DNA of 64,000 nucleotides. Origin: Deltaproteobacteria bacterium. Lineage in GTDB: Bacteria; Desulfobacterota; Desulfomonilia; UBA1062. Made by a program: the position numbers and the translations under genes. Numbering within the stretch: the first letter of the stretch is position 1; each line of letters opens with the position of its first letter. Location of the stretch: the NCBI GenBank assembly GCA_018433775.1, contig JAHDQN010000016.1, positions 27,062 to 91,061 of the forward strand. Reading direction: 5' to 3'. The notes under the pieces are model-generated. The model saw nothing but the letters and a program-made list of their open reading frames with translations, was not told where the DNA came from and made no database searches. Below are positions 25,724-35,057 of this stretch, one piece after another.

Positions 25724-27688
25724 ATGAGGGATAGTGTCATGCAGCCCGCGATCCTCGCCCGGAACCTGATCAAGCGGTTCGGCGACCTCACCGCGGTGGG
25801 CGGAGTCTCCCTGGAGGTGCGCCCGGCAGAGATCTACGGCCTCGTGGGCCCGGACGGGGCGGGCAAGACCACGACCCTGCGCATGCTGAGCAGTATCATG
25901 ATTCCTACGTCCGGCACCGCAGAGATAGCCGGCTATGACGTGCAGAAACAGCCCGGGCAGGTCAAGGACAACATTGCCTACATGAGCCAGCGCTTCGGTC
26001 TGTACGAGGATCTCACCGTATGGGAAAACGTCAACTTCTACGCAGACCTCTATGGCGTCCCTGCCCGGGAGAGAAAGGAGCGGATCGAAGAGCTGCTGGA
26101 TTTCAGCTCCATGAGGCAGTTCAAGGGAAGGAGGGCAGGGGCGCTCTCCGGCGGGATGAAACAGAAGCTCCAGCTCGTGTGCGCGCTCGTGCACACCCCC
26201 AAGGTCCTGCTCCTGGACGAGCCCACCAACGGCGTCGATCCGGTGAGCAGGAGGGACTTCTGGCGCATTCTCTACCGGCTCCTGGGCCGGGACGTGGCCA
26301 TCCTCGTGAGCACCGCCTACCTGGACGAGGCCGAGCGGTGCAACAGGGTGGGGCTGCTCAGTAATGGCTCGCTGCTCGCCCAGGGAAGCCCGGCAGAGAT
26401 CAAGAGGCTCATGAAGGGCGCAATCGTTTCCATCCGCTCGTCCCAGGCTCGCAGGGTTCAAGCCCTCTTGGAAAAAAGCGGCTTGTACGAGGATGTCAAC
26501 ACGTTCGGCGACACGGTTCACCTCGTGACGCAGGACGAGGCGGCGGCCCGACAGCAGGCAAAGGTGCTCCTCGAACGCGAAGGCCTTCCCTTTGATGAGA
26601 TCAGCAGGCAGGAACCCAGCCTCGAGGACGTGTTCGTGCGCGTTCTGAAGGAAACAGGCAAGGCAGGGGTCAGGCCGTGGTCGTCCGAGTCCCGGTCGGG
26701 CTTTCATGATCAGGCAGCGGGCCTAACCGCTCCGGGCAGACCGGCGGTGGAGGTGGAAGATCTCACCAGGCGCTTCGGCAGCTTCACCGCGGTCAACAGG
26801 GTGAGCTTCTCGGTGCCGGCGGGCCAGATCTTCGGCTTCCTCGGACCCAATGGCGCGGGCAAGAGCACGGTCATCAGGATGCTCTGCGGCGTGCTCGAAC
26901 CGAGCGGAGGGCAGGGCGAGGTCCTGGGGTTCGACATCGCCCGGCAGCCCGAAAAGATCAAGGAGCACATCGGCTACATGAGCCAGAGGTTCTCGCTCTA
27001 CGACGACCTCACGGTGGAGGAGAACATCGAATTCTACGGGGGCATCTATTCCCTCACCGGCAAAAGGCTCGAAGAGCGCAAGACATGGGCCATGGAGATG
27101 ACCGGGCTTGCGGATCATGCCCGGAGCATGACCAGGGTGCTCAGCAGCGGGTGGAAACAGCGTCTGGCCATGGCGTGCTCGATCCTCCACGAGCCTCCGG
27201 TCATTTTTCTCGACGAGCCCACCAGCGGGGTGGACCCGGTCTCCCGCAGGAGGTTCTGGGACCTCATCTCCGCCATGGCACAGGCCGGGGTGACCGTGTT
27301 CGTGACCACGCACTACATGGAAGAGGCGGAGTATTGCGACCGGCTGGCGCTGATCTACCGGGGGAATATCGTGGCCATGGGAACCCCGGCCGAGCTGAAA
27401 ACAAAGGTCATGCGCGAGGCGATCCTCGATATCCACTGCCCGCGGCCCTTCGAGGTCATGGATGCCATAGCCGCCCTGCCCGGAGTCCGGGAAGCGGCCC
27501 TGTTCGGCTCCGGGCTGCATGCCGTGGTCAGGGACCCGGACGAGGCCGGACAGAGGATACGGCGGGAGCTCACAGATATGGGCGTGCCGATCGAGCGCAT
27601 GGAGCAGGTGGTTCCCAGCATGGAGGACGTGTTCGTGGCGCTCATCGAGGAGACCGACCGCAGTGAATCCGGGCAGGGGGAGGGTTGA
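25724..27688 (+). CDS. ABC exporter ATPase with two fused nucleotide-binding domains (YbhF-like)
   Basis: 654 aa with two complete ABC ATPase domains in one chain. Domain 1: Walker A GPDGAGKTT (42-50), signature LSGGMKQK, Walker B LLLDEPTNGVDP. Domain 2, from about residue 340: Walker A GPNGAGKST, a degenerate signature LSSGWKQR, Walker B IFLDEPTSGVDP, and a standard H-loop (VTTHYMEEAE). In domain 1 the H-loop histidine appears replaced (VSTAYLDEAE), so the domains are probably functionally unequal, as in other fused YbhF proteins. It powers the two ABC-2 permeases encoded downstream. A second in-frame ATG at 25739 is possible. Confidence 0.92.
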   Translation: MRDSVMQPAILARNLIKRFGDLTAVGGVSLEVRPAEIYGLVGPDGAGKTTTLRMLSSIMIPTSGTAEIAGYDVQKQPGQVKDNIAYMSQRFGLYEDLTVWENVNFYADLYGVPARERKERIEELLDFSSMRQFKGRRAGALSGGMKQKLQLVCALVHTPKVLLLDEPTNGVDPVSRRDFWRILYRLLGRDVAILVSTAYLDEAERCNRVGLLSNGSLLAQGSPAEIKRLMKGAIVSIRSSQARRVQALLEKSGLYEDVNTFGDTVHLVTQDEAAARQQAKVLLEREGLPFDEISRQEPSLEDVFVRVLKETGKAGVRPWSSESRSGFHDQAAGLTAPGRPAVEVEDLTRRFGSFTAVNRVSFSVPAGQIFGFLGPNGAGKSTVIRMLCGVLEPSGGQGEVLGFDIARQPEKIKEHIGYMSQRFSLYDDLTVEENIEFYGGIYSLTGKRLEERKTWAMEMTGLADHARSMTRVLSSGWKQRLAMACSILHEPPVIFLDEPTSGVDPVSRRRFWDLISAMAQAGVTVFVTTHYMEEAEYCDRLALIYRGNIVAMGTPAELKTKVMREAILDIHCPRPFEVMDAIAALPGVREAALFGSGLHAVVRDPDEAGQRIRRELTDMGVPIERMEQVVPSMEDVFVALIEETDRSESGQGEG

Positions 27689-27691
27689 GGG

Positions 27692-28828
27692 ATGTTCAGC
27701 CCCAGACGGTTCATCGCCATTGCCCGCAAGGAGTGGACCCATATTATCAGGGACTGGCGCAGCCTGCTCCTGGCCATCGCCATCCCCGTGGTGCTCATCC
27801 TGCTCTTCGGCTATGCCCTGAACATGGACCTGAAGAACGTACCGGCCGTGGTATGGGACCAGTCCCGGACACCCCAGAGCAGGGAATTCTTAAGTCTGTT
27901 CGACGGATCCCCCTACTTCTCGGTCAGGCAGTACCACTCCGGATATGCCCGCATACAGGACGACCTCGACTCGGGCAGGGCCATGATCGCCGTGGTGGTG
28001 CCCGTTGATTTCTCCCGGAAGGTCCAGCAGGGAGAGCCGGTCGATGTCCAGGTGATCGTTGACGGGAGCGACTCCAACACGGCACGCCTCGCCGTGGCCT
28101 ACGCAAACAGCGTGGGCATGATCTTTTCCCGGCAGGTCGGCGCCAGGAGGATGGGCCTCATGGGGCAGGGCGAGCTGGCCGAGCCGGTGGATCTCCATCC
28201 CAGGGCATGGTACAACCCGGACTTGAAGAGCCAGAACGTCATCATCCCGGGCATACTGGCCGTGGTCATGATGGTGATTGCGGGGATGATGACCAGCGTG
28301 ACCGTGGCCCGGGAGTGGGAGACGGGCACCATGGAGCAGCTCATCAGCACGCCGGTCCGCGTGCCCGAGATCGTCTTCGGCAAGGTGCTTCCCTACTTCG
28401 TGCTGGGCCTGCTCGACGTGGCCATTGCCGCAGCCCTCGGCGAGTGGCTGTTCCACGTTCCCCTGAGGGGGTCTCCGGGCCTGCTCTTTCTCTCCGCGTC
28501 AGTCTTTCTCACCGGGGCACTGTTTTTCGGCCTGGCCGTGGGCATCGTCATGAAGACCCAGGTATTGGCAACCCAGATCGCCATGATCGCGGGCTTTCTG
28601 CCCACCCTGCTCCTGAGCGGGTTCGTCTTTGCCATCGAGAACATGCCCGCGCTCATCCAGCTCATCACCTACATCGTACCCGCGCGGTATTTCATCGCGC
28701 TGCTCAGGGGTATCTACCTCAAAGGGATCGGGCTCGAAATCCTCTGGCTCAACCTGCTTCTGCTCGGCATCTATGCCGCGATCATGGTGATCCTGGCAAA
28801 CCGCAAGCTCAAGCTCAAGCTGGAGTAG
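27692..28828 (+). CDS. ABC-2 type permease (YbhS-like)
   Basis: 378 aa. An N-terminal amphipathic stretch and membrane helix (RKEWTHIIRDWRSLLLAIAIPVVLILLFGYAL), a large periplasmic domain of about 150 residues, then five helices including the ABC-2 motif region EWETGTMEQLISTPVRVPEIVFGK. It overlaps nothing but starts three nt after the ATPase stop, and the next permease begins three nt after its own stop, so the four exporter genes are translationally coupled. It probably forms a heterodimer with the permease at 28832, which has the same architecture. Confidence 0.92.
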   Translation: MFSPRRFIAIARKEWTHIIRDWRSLLLAIAIPVVLILLFGYALNMDLKNVPAVVWDQSRTPQSREFLSLFDGSPYFSVRQYHSGYARIQDDLDSGRAMIAVVVPVDFSRKVQQGEPVDVQVIVDGSDSNTARLAVAYANSVGMIFSRQVGARRMGLMGQGELAEPVDLHPRAWYNPDLKSQNVIIPGILAVVMMVIAGMMTSVTVAREWETGTMEQLISTPVRVPEIVFGKVLPYFVLGLLDVAIAAALGEWLFHVPLRGSPGLLFLSASVFLTGALFFGLAVGIVMKTQVLATQIAMIAGFLPTLLLSGFVFAIENMPALIQLITYIVPARYFIALLRGIYLKGIGLEILWLNLLLLGIYAAIMVILANRKLKLKLE

Positions 28829-28831
28829 GCC

Positions 28832-29962
28832 ATGCTCAACCGGATAAAGCGCATGCTCGTCAAAGAGTTTCTCCAGATGTTCAGAGACCCCCGCATGCGG
28901 GTCGTGATCTTCGGCATGCCCGTGATCCAGCTCGTGGTCCTCTCTTTTGCGCTCACCATGGATGTGACCGACATCCCCACGGCGGTCTACGATCAGGACA
29001 ACAGCGTGGCCTCCCGGGAGCTGGCGGCGCAGTTCGGAAACAGCGGGTATTTCGAGATCGAGGAGTACATACACAGCCGCAGCCGGATGGTCGAGCTGCT
29101 CGACACCGGGGATGTGCGGGTGGTGATCCGCATCCCGTCTGATTTCGAGGAAAACCTGATGAACCGTACCACCGCCGGTCTCCAGGTGATTGCCGACGGC
29201 ACCGACAGCAACACCACCTCCATCGTGTTCGGCTACGTGTCCCAGATCGTTGCCCAATACAACCGGGAAAAGCTCCGGGAACGCTTTGTCTCGCAGTTTG
29301 GCCCGCAGGCCGTGCCGGGTGAGATCGAAATCGAGCAGCGGGCCTGGTACAACGAGAACCTTGAGAGCAGGTATTATTACGTCCCCGGCCTTGTCGGAGT
29401 CATGCTGATCCTGGTGAGCATCGTGGTGGCGAGCATTGCGATCGTGCGGGAAAAAGAGATGGGGACCATCGAGCAGGTCATGGTGACCCCGATCGGGAAG
29501 GCCGAGTTCATCCTGGGCAAGACCGTGCCCTATCTCATCACCGGCTATATCATCATGGCCGTCATGTTCGCCATCGCCTATCTCGTCTTCGGCATCCGCA
29601 TCGAGGGCAGCATGGTCCTGCTCACCGTGCTCACGGGCGTCTACCTGGTGGGCAACCTCGGCATCGCGCTTCTCATCAGCGTGACCTCACGCACCCAGCA
29701 GCAGGCGCTGCTCACGGCCTTTTTCGTCCTCATGCCCGCAATCCTCCTGAGCGGGTTCGTCTTTCCCATCCACAACATGCCCGCTGTGGTCCAGTACGCA
29801 ACCTATCTTAACCCCATGAGGTGGTACATGGAGGTGCTCCGGGGGGTGATCCTCAAAGGGGTGGGCATCCAGGCCCTTTCCAAGGCGATCCTCTGGCAGA
29901 CGATCCTGGCGGTCTCCTTTCTCTTCGTCGCCGTCTCCCGGTTCAGGAAGACCCTGGATTAG
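28832..29962 (+). CDS. ABC-2 type permease (YbhR-like)
   Basis: 376 aa, same layout as the preceding permease: an N-terminal helix (MLVKEFLQMFRDPRMRVVIFG region), an extracytoplasmic domain with DGTDSNTTSIV (the partner has DGSDSNTARLA at the equivalent site), then the REKEMGTIEQVMVTPIGKAEFILGK coupling segment and four or five helices. Presumed second half of the exporter pore. In E. coli the YbhFSR system exports drugs and cations; the substrate here is unknown. Confidence 0.92.
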   Translation: MLNRIKRMLVKEFLQMFRDPRMRVVIFGMPVIQLVVLSFALTMDVTDIPTAVYDQDNSVASRELAAQFGNSGYFEIEEYIHSRSRMVELLDTGDVRVVIRIPSDFEENLMNRTTAGLQVIADGTDSNTTSIVFGYVSQIVAQYNREKLRERFVSQFGPQAVPGEIEIEQRAWYNENLESRYYYVPGLVGVMLILVSIVVASIAIVREKEMGTIEQVMVTPIGKAEFILGKTVPYLITGYIIMAVMFAIAYLVFGIRIEGSMVLLTVLTGVYLVGNLGIALLISVTSRTQQQALLTAFFVLMPAILLSGFVFPIHNMPAVVQYATYLNPMRWYMEVLRGVILKGVGIQALSKAILWQTILAVSFLFVAVSRFRKTLD

Positions 29963-30194
29963 CACTCCAGTGGGAGTCAAAGGCCTCCAAACAGTCAAAC
30001 CCCTGGAATCCAGGGACATAAGCATCCGGCAGACCGCATCATTTCAAGAAGAGCTGGCAATGCCAGGGACCACCAGGGTGTCATCCCCTTTCGCGGCGGT
30101 TTAGCACGGTAGGGTGAGACAAAGGCCGGACAGATAAGCGAAGTGGAGGGCGCCGAAAAAGAATGTTCGTAAGCGTGGAGCGCGTGATGCCGCT

Positions 30195-30884
30195 CTATGC
30201 CATAAACCGGTACCCTTTGCCCCGGATGCTGATGATATGCCGGGGCTTTGACGGGTCCTCTTCGATATAGCGCCTGACGCGTGAGATGAAGGTGTCCACG
30301 GTCCGGGTTTCGATGTCCGGGTCGAGGCCCCAGACATTCTTCAGCAGCTCGCCCCGTGTCACGATGCGCTCCTGGTGCGATGCGAGATACTGGATGAGAT
30401 TCGCCTCGTGGGGGGTGATGCGGGAGGTGGTGCCGTCTCCCCTGGTGATCTCCAGGGTGCTGAAGTCGAGCACGGCCCCGCCGATCTTCTGGGTGTCTCC
30501 GGCCTTGTACCACTCGTAGCGGTCAAGCATCCGCCTGATCCTGAGCAGGAACTCCTCGAGGTGAAAGGGCTTGGTGAGATAATCGTCCGCCCCTGCACGC
30601 AGGCCCTCCACCTTGTCGCTCGCATGGGACTTGGCCGTGAGGATGAGAACCGGAAGACGGGGATCGTCTTTCCGGATATGCCGGAGCGCCTCGATCCCGT
30701 CCATGCCGGGCAGCATGAGGTCCAGCACCACGAGGTCGAAGCTCGTGTCCTCGAGCAGGGCGATGCCTTTTTCCGCACTCACGGCGTGGATCACCTCATA
30801 GCCCTCGGCCTCGAGATTGATGTTCAGCCCCAGGGCCAGGGCCTGATCGTCCTCGATGATCAGAATCCGCCACCGGATGCTCAT
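30195..30884 (-). CDS. OmpR/PhoB-type response regulator
   Basis: 229 aa from the ATG at 30884, which overlaps the histidine kinase stop as ATGA, so translation is coupled. Receiver domain with acidic pair EDD at 11-13, phosphoacceptor Asp55 in VVLDLMLPGMDG, the conserved Thr/Lys (LILTAKS and LTKPF), then a winged-helix output domain (TRGELLKNVWGLDPDIETRTVDTFISRVRRYIEE region) ending with IRGKGYRFMA. A DNA-binding regulator whose target genes are unknown. The 232 bp between this gene and the permease at 29962 contain no gene and only a small CCCTGGAATCCAGGG hairpin. Confidence 0.95.
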   Translation of the reverse strand: MSIRWRILIIEDDQALALGLNINLEAEGYEVIHAVSAEKGIALLEDTSFDLVVLDLMLPGMDGIEALRHIRKDDPRLPVLILTAKSHASDKVEGLRAGADDYLTKPFHLEEFLLRIRRMLDRYEWYKAGDTQKIGGAVLDFSTLEITRGDGTTSRITPHEANLIQYLASHQERIVTRGELLKNVWGLDPDIETRTVDTFISRVRRYIEEDPSKPRHIISIRGKGYRFMA

Positions 30885-31801
30885 GGCTTCACCACGGGCA
30901 GGCGGATGAGAAACGAGGTCCCCTGACCTTCCAGCCCCGGGCTCACCCTGATGCTGCCGCCATGCGCCTTGATGATCATCTTCACCACGTAGAGCCCCAT
31001 TCCTGTTCCCGAGCCCCACAGGGCCATGGCCTCGGGCAGCCTCTGGAACATTTTGAAGATGTCCCGATACCGTTCTTTGGGAATGCCGGTCCCATAATCC
31101 GAAAATCGAATGTATGCCCATGCTTTTTCCCGCCACGACTCCAGGTCGACCCGGAGTATGTCTGTAGAATAATGGATAGCATTTTCCGCGAGGTTGGAAA
31201 ACACCAAATTCATGGCCCCTTTGTCGATGAGGAGGTCCGAATCTTCCCGGATGTTGACGTGGACGTCCACATCCTTGAGGAGGATCTCGTTTCTTCCCAG
31301 AAAATCGTTCATGAACTCGGACAGGGATGTCGGGGCAAAGACAAAAGGCCGACGCGAGTAGCTGAACCGCGCGCTGGCGAGAAAATTGTCCACCAGTGAC
31401 TTGAGGCGCTGGTTCTCCGCCATCATGCCCTTGAGGAGCCGGTTCTTGGTCTCTTCCGGGAGATCTCTCTTCTCGATGGTCTCCAGATACAGCTGCATGG
31501 TGGCGAGAGGGGTTTTGAAGGCATGGGTGATGGACGAGATAAAGTGCATCTGAGTGCGCATGAGGGTGAGCTGCCTTTGATAGAGGATGAAGAGGACATA
31601 GATGCCGGCGAGGATGAGCAGGAGCAGCACCGATCCCTCGATCATGATCACGATGTCCCAGGTGCCGACGGGACGGCCCACAGCCGTTGCGTTGTTCCTG
31701 ATATACCAGACGACCCCGATGACCACGATAAAGATCCATGCCACCTGCATGGTGATAAAGATGATGATCGTGGGCCATCTCTTCAGCTTTTCCATGACCA
31801 T
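30881..31801 (-). CDS. Membrane sensor histidine kinase
   Basis: 306 aa. Two membrane helices (about 11-33 and 50-74) with only about 16 residues between them, so little periplasmic sensing surface. The dimerisation box is ITHAFKTPLATMQ with His93; most kinases have HELRTPL, so Phe and Lys at these positions are less usual. The catalytic domain carries N box NLAENAIHYS, G1 DYGTGIP and G2 GTGMGLYVV. It signals to the overlapping response regulator. The stimulus cannot be deduced; the small loop suggests sensing within the membrane or through a partner. Confidence 0.93.
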   Translation of the reverse strand: MVMEKLKRWPTIIIFITMQVAWIFIVVIGVVWYIRNNATAVGRPVGTWDIVIMIEGSVLLLLILAGIYVLFILYQRQLTLMRTQMHFISSITHAFKTPLATMQLYLETIEKRDLPEETKNRLLKGMMAENQRLKSLVDNFLASARFSYSRRPFVFAPTSLSEFMNDFLGRNEILLKDVDVHVNIREDSDLLIDKGAMNLVFSNLAENAIHYSTDILRVDLESWREKAWAYIRFSDYGTGIPKERYRDIFKMFQRLPEAMALWGSGTGMGLYVVKMIIKAHGGSIRVSPGLEGQGTSFLIRLPVVKP

Positions 31802-31934
31802 GATTCATAACACTGCACCGGTGTTTGTTCCAGGCCTATTTCACGGGCACTTTCTTCCTCTGTCGGCAAAGAACGGGCGACCTCCCGGAACGATTCATCC
31901 CGCTTGCGGCACAGCAAGAACCATGCAGGGTTTT

Positions 31935-33278
31935 TTAGACTGATAATACCTTTTTCCCGGCTGCGGGTGCTTCCATCTCGCCGGTCAGGGAGTTGGGGTT
32001 TGCCCGGGTGACGCGTACCATCACCACGCTCGAGATGAGCGATGGCGACCCCGCAAAGTTGACGATCGCGTTCTGGGTGGTCCTCCCGTGGACCTGGCCG
32101 GGGTTGCGGAGGCTCACTCCATCAACGAGCACCAGCGGAGTGGTGCCCACGCGCGACCGGTTGATCTCCAGGGTGATGGCGCGCTGGATGCCCTGCAGCT
32201 CGCTCAGGCGCCGGGATTTCTCTTCCGGGTGGACATCATCCTCGATGGCCGCGGCCCCGGTGCCGGGGCGGACCGAGTAGCGGAAGGAGTAGAGCGTGTC
32301 AAACCTGACCTCTTGGATCAGGCTCAGCGTTTGCCGGTATGCATCACCGGTTTCACCCGGGAACCCAACGATGACATCGGCGCTGAAGGCCATGTCGGGC
32401 CGCGCCTTTCTGAGCTTCTCGATGAGCCCGAGATATGTCCTGCGGGTGTACTGCCTGTTCATGAGAGCAAGCACCTGGTCGGAGCCGGACTGGAAGGGAA
32501 GGTGCACGTGATTGCAGAGCTTCTCCAGATCTCCGAAGCAGGCGATGAGCTCGTCGCTCATGTCCTTGGGGTGCGAGGTGGTGAACCGGATGCGTTCGAT
32601 CCCCTCCACCCTGTCGATACGCCTGAGCAGCTCCGGGAAGCTTATCCCGCCCGAGTACGAGTTGACGTTCTGCCCCAGGAGGAAGATCTCCTTCACCCCG
32701 CGGGCTGCATGGCCTCGCACCTCTTCCAGGATGCCCGCATGGCCCCTGCTGATCTCCCTGCCGCGTACATAGGGGACGATGCAGTAGGAGCAGTAGTTGT
32801 TGCAGCCCTGCATGATGTTGATATATGCCCGGTGGGCAGGAGTCATGAACGCCTTTTCGGGCACGATGTCGAGCGAGGGTATGCACTCGTTGAACCGGAT
32901 GTCCACGACCTGGCGGTTTTCTTCGCGTTTTTCATCGACCGCCTCGCAGAGGCGGTGCAGCTGGTGGGTTCCAAGCACGATATCCACATGCGGCATCCGG
33001 GAGATGATATCCCGGCCCTTCTGCTGCGCGATGCATCCGGTGACCGCGATGATGAGCGAGGGCTTCCGCCTCTTATAGGGCCTGAGCCTGCCGATATTGC
33101 TCAAGGCCTTCTCGTAGGCCTTCTGACGCACCGAGCAGGTGTTGAGGATGATGAGATCCGCCTTTTTCAGGGATTCGGTCGCCTCCCATCCGTCCCGTGC
33201 GAGCAGGGAGTACATTTTCCGGCTGTCCAGGTCGTTCATCTGGCAGCCATAGGTAAAGATCTTCACATACCCTTTCAT
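31935..33278 (-). CDS. miaB: tRNA-2-methylthio-N6-dimethylallyladenosine synthase MiaB
   Basis: 447-aa radical-SAM methylthiotransferase that converts i6A37 to ms2i6A37 in tRNAs reading UNN codons. The N-terminal cluster cysteines lie in TYGCQMND, NTCSVRQKA and TGCIAQQKG. The radical-SAM cluster motif is CNNYCSYC in the middle, followed by PYVRGREISR. The C-terminal TRAM domain is recognisable (VDGVSLRNPGQVHGRTTQN region). Length and motif order are standard. The pattern fits MiaB better than MtaB or RimO because of the YGCQMN start and the IMQGCNNYCSYC sequence. It is transcribed alone, divergent from the pilin gene. Confidence 0.96.
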   Translation of the reverse strand: MKGYVKIFTYGCQMNDLDSRKMYSLLARDGWEATESLKKADLIILNTCSVRQKAYEKALSNIGRLRPYKRRKPSLIIAVTGCIAQQKGRDIISRMPHVDIVLGTHQLHRLCEAVDEKREENRQVVDIRFNECIPSLDIVPEKAFMTPAHRAYINIMQGCNNYCSYCIVPYVRGREISRGHAGILEEVRGHAARGVKEIFLLGQNVNSYSGGISFPELLRRIDRVEGIERIRFTTSHPKDMSDELIACFGDLEKLCNHVHLPFQSGSDQVLALMNRQYTRRTYLGLIEKLRKARPDMAFSADVIVGFPGETGDAYRQTLSLIQEVRFDTLYSFRYSVRPGTGAAAIEDDVHPEEKSRRLSELQGIQRAITLEINRSRVGTTPLVLVDGVSLRNPGQVHGRTTQNAIVNFAGSPSLISSVVMVRVTRANPNSLTGEMEAPAAGKKVLSV

Positions 33279-33359
33279 GGCTGATATGCATAGACCTGTA
33301 GCGGTTTTGAAGTCAACACCCGGTATGGCCCCTTAAGGAGCATGGAGAAGATTTTGCTC

Positions 33360-33387
33360 TTGTCAGGTCCGGGAAAATGCCGATAAT
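33360..33387 (+). promoter_or_regulatory. Sigma-70-like promoter of the pilin gene
   Basis: TTGTCA (33360-33365), 16-nt spacer, GATAAT (33382-33387), about 34 nt upstream of the pilin ATG, with GGGAG as ribosome-binding site. Confidence 0.55.
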
Positions 33388-33420
33388 GAGAATAACTTTT
33401 ACCTTCACGGGAGAGCGTTT

Positions 33421-33876
33421 ATGGAAAAAAAGGGTTTCAGTCTCATGGAAGTCATGATCGTTGTGGCGATTGTCGGCATCCTCGCGGCCATAGCCATTCC
33501 TTCATATTCCGGTTATGTCAAAAGGACGAAGAGATCCGAGGCTGTCACGGCCCTGCAGACCGTGGCGCTCTATCAGGAAAAGCACATGGCCGAACGCGGG
33601 CAGTACGGCACCGTCGCAAACCTCATTGCCAACGCGGGGCTTCCGGATCCCGACGGAGACAGCGTCTATGAGCCCAGCGAGTTCTATGCGATAACGGTCA
33701 CTCTCGGGGCAGGGAACGCGTCTTTTGTTGCGAGTGCGGCTCCTGCAGGGAGCTTTGTCGACAACGTGAGCGGCGCTCCACTCGTCTTTGCAATCGACTC
33801 CAACGGCAGGGTTGGAGCCCTGAGCGGAGGATCTGTCGCGGTGAACGAGGATCTGTGGAGATCGTTGCGGCCCTGA
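33421..33876 (+). CDS. Type IV pilin-like protein
   Basis: 151-aa prepilin. MEKKG is the leader cut by PilD, after which the mature protein starts FSLMEVMIVVAIVGILAA, with the essential Glu5 and a hydrophobic spine helix to about residue 30. The headgroup (YVKRTKRSEAVTALQTVALYQEKHMAERGQYG region) resembles PilE-type major or minor pilins. There is no C-terminal disulfide pair because the mature protein has no cysteine. No pilus assembly genes are nearby, so this is an orphan pilin, possibly a minor or specialised one. It has its own promoter, and the next gene on the strand starts 150 nt later. Confidence 0.9.
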   Translation: MEKKGFSLMEVMIVVAIVGILAAIAIPSYSGYVKRTKRSEAVTALQTVALYQEKHMAERGQYGTVANLIANAGLPDPDGDSVYEPSEFYAITVTLGAGNASFVASAAPAGSFVDNVSGAPLVFAIDSNGRVGALSGGSVAVNEDLWRSLRP

Positions 33877-34026
33877 AGCATCGTCATCCTGTCAGAGATC
33901 TTTCGCAAGCAACCGCGCTGCCCGGAGAACCATCTCCTGGAAGATGATTCCAATCAGGTTCTGATCGTCCGGAATAATCACCCCGACTCCTTAAGATTTC
34001 TCCGTGTAATCCCGATACCTTGTTCT

Positions 34027-34524
34027 GTGATCGAGGGACGGTGGATTCTTCTATTCATGATGCTCCTCCTGACAGGGGCTTGTGCAGCCGAATCCGGGAT
34101 ACCTTCAGACCAGATCTGGCCTGAAGACCGGTACATGATCCGGCTGGAGCGTGATGTCCGGGAATTCTGCGACGAAGTGACGCAGGATATCCGCCCGGAC
34201 AGCATCAGTCTCGCGTGGTACGACAATCTGCACCCGCATGCCCCCATGCTCGCAGAGGCGTACGTGGCCTCCATGTTCGAGAGGAGCCTGATCCGCAGGG
34301 GGTTCTCCGTGAGCACCGGGGATGACGACACCGCCTACAGGCTCACGCTGGTCATGACCCCTTCCCGGAAATCCCTGCTCACCCTGGCGACGCTGGCCCA
34401 GGGCGAACAGGTGATCGCCGCCGGGGAGGCCCATTTTCTCAACGGCTCCGAAAAGTGGAACCGGGCCTTGTGCTCGTACCGCTACCGGACAACGACCGTC
34501 ATCCCCATACGGAGCGCGCCATGA
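34027..34524 (+). CDS. Small lipoprotein, first of three coupled lipoprotein genes
   Basis: 165 aa from a GTG at 34027 with a weak ribosome-binding site; no better start was found. Signal peptide with lipobox LTGAC (Cys19). The mature part (DNLHPHAPMLAEAYVASMFERSLIRRGF, then a beta-rich end) has the alpha/beta pattern of envelope lipoproteins that form ring-like assemblies (FlgO/TolB-N type), but I do not recognise the family. Its stop overlaps the next ATG as ATGA, so the three lipoproteins at 34027-35637 probably act together. Confidence 0.7.
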   Translation: MIEGRWILLFMMLLLTGACAAESGIPSDQIWPEDRYMIRLERDVREFCDEVTQDIRPDSISLAWYDNLHPHAPMLAEAYVASMFERSLIRRGFSVSTGDDDTAYRLTLVMTPSRKSLLTLATLAQGEQVIAAGEAHFLNGSEKWNRALCSYRYRTTTVIPIRSAP

Positions 34525-35057
34525 GAATATGGCTGGTACTCGCGGCGGCCTGCCTTCTCTCGGGTTGTACCCACATCATACTCCCGGGCCATGCCGGCAG
34601 CCTTGAGGGATGCGCGGACCGCATTGCCGGACGCATAGCAGGAGGGCTCGAAGATTCCTACAAAGGGATCAGCGTTCTCGTGGGCACCCCTGTGGATGCA
34701 GTCGGCTTTTCGTCCGGTGACTTCGGCCTTGCGCTCCAGGAGCTTCTCATCGGGGCGCTGGCAGAGGAGAATGTGAACGTGCTTGACGTGCAGCTGAGGC
34801 CGGAACCGTACATCACCTGCCGGGACGGGCTGATAGTCCTGAGCAGGGATGCGGACAGGATCAGGAAGGAATTCAGGGCCGAAGTGGTAATTGCCAGCAC
34901 GTACCTGGTCCGTGGGGATGAGCTTGTGATTACCTCCCGGGCTGTTGATTTTACGAACAATGATGTGATTGTCTCCACGACCGTGGTTCTCACCACCACG
35001 ACAGGGGTGGGGCATCTCTTGAGGAGCAGGGGACAGGCAGTGATGTATGAAAAATAG
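34521..35057 (+). CDS. FlgO-like outer-membrane lipoprotein
   Basis: 178 aa from the ATG at 34521 that overlaps the previous stop. Signal with lipobox LLSGC (Cys16). The body resembles the FlgO domain: LALQELLIGALAEENVNVLDV, then VLSRDADRIRKEF, VVIASTYLVRGDELVITSRAVDF. FlgO/FlgP proteins of Vibrio form the outer-membrane H-ring around the flagellar motor, but related domains occur in non-flagellar envelope complexes. No flagellar gene is in the window, so the role is open. It shares 11 nt with the next gene. Confidence 0.65.
   Translation: MRIWLVLAAACLLSGCTHIILPGHAGSLEGCADRIAGRIAGGLEDSYKGISVLVGTPVDAVGFSSGDFGLALQELLIGALAEENVNVLDVQLRPEPYITCRDGLIVLSRDADRIRKEFRAEVVIASTYLVRGDELVITSRAVDFTNNDVIVSTTVVLTTTTGVGHLLRSRGQAVMYEK

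Noticed and set aside
24647..26707. A 686-codon minus-strand frame opposite the efflux genes, and similar long antisense frames elsewhere (44632-46887, 49432-51357)
   Set aside because: They are the high-GC mirror of well-supported genes, with His/Gly/Asp-rich composition and no domains.
30195..31808. A single 537-codon frame covering both two-component genes
   Set aside because: Only the last 229 codons are a response regulator; the upstream part is an out-of-frame reading of the histidine kinase, whose real frame has all kinase motifs.
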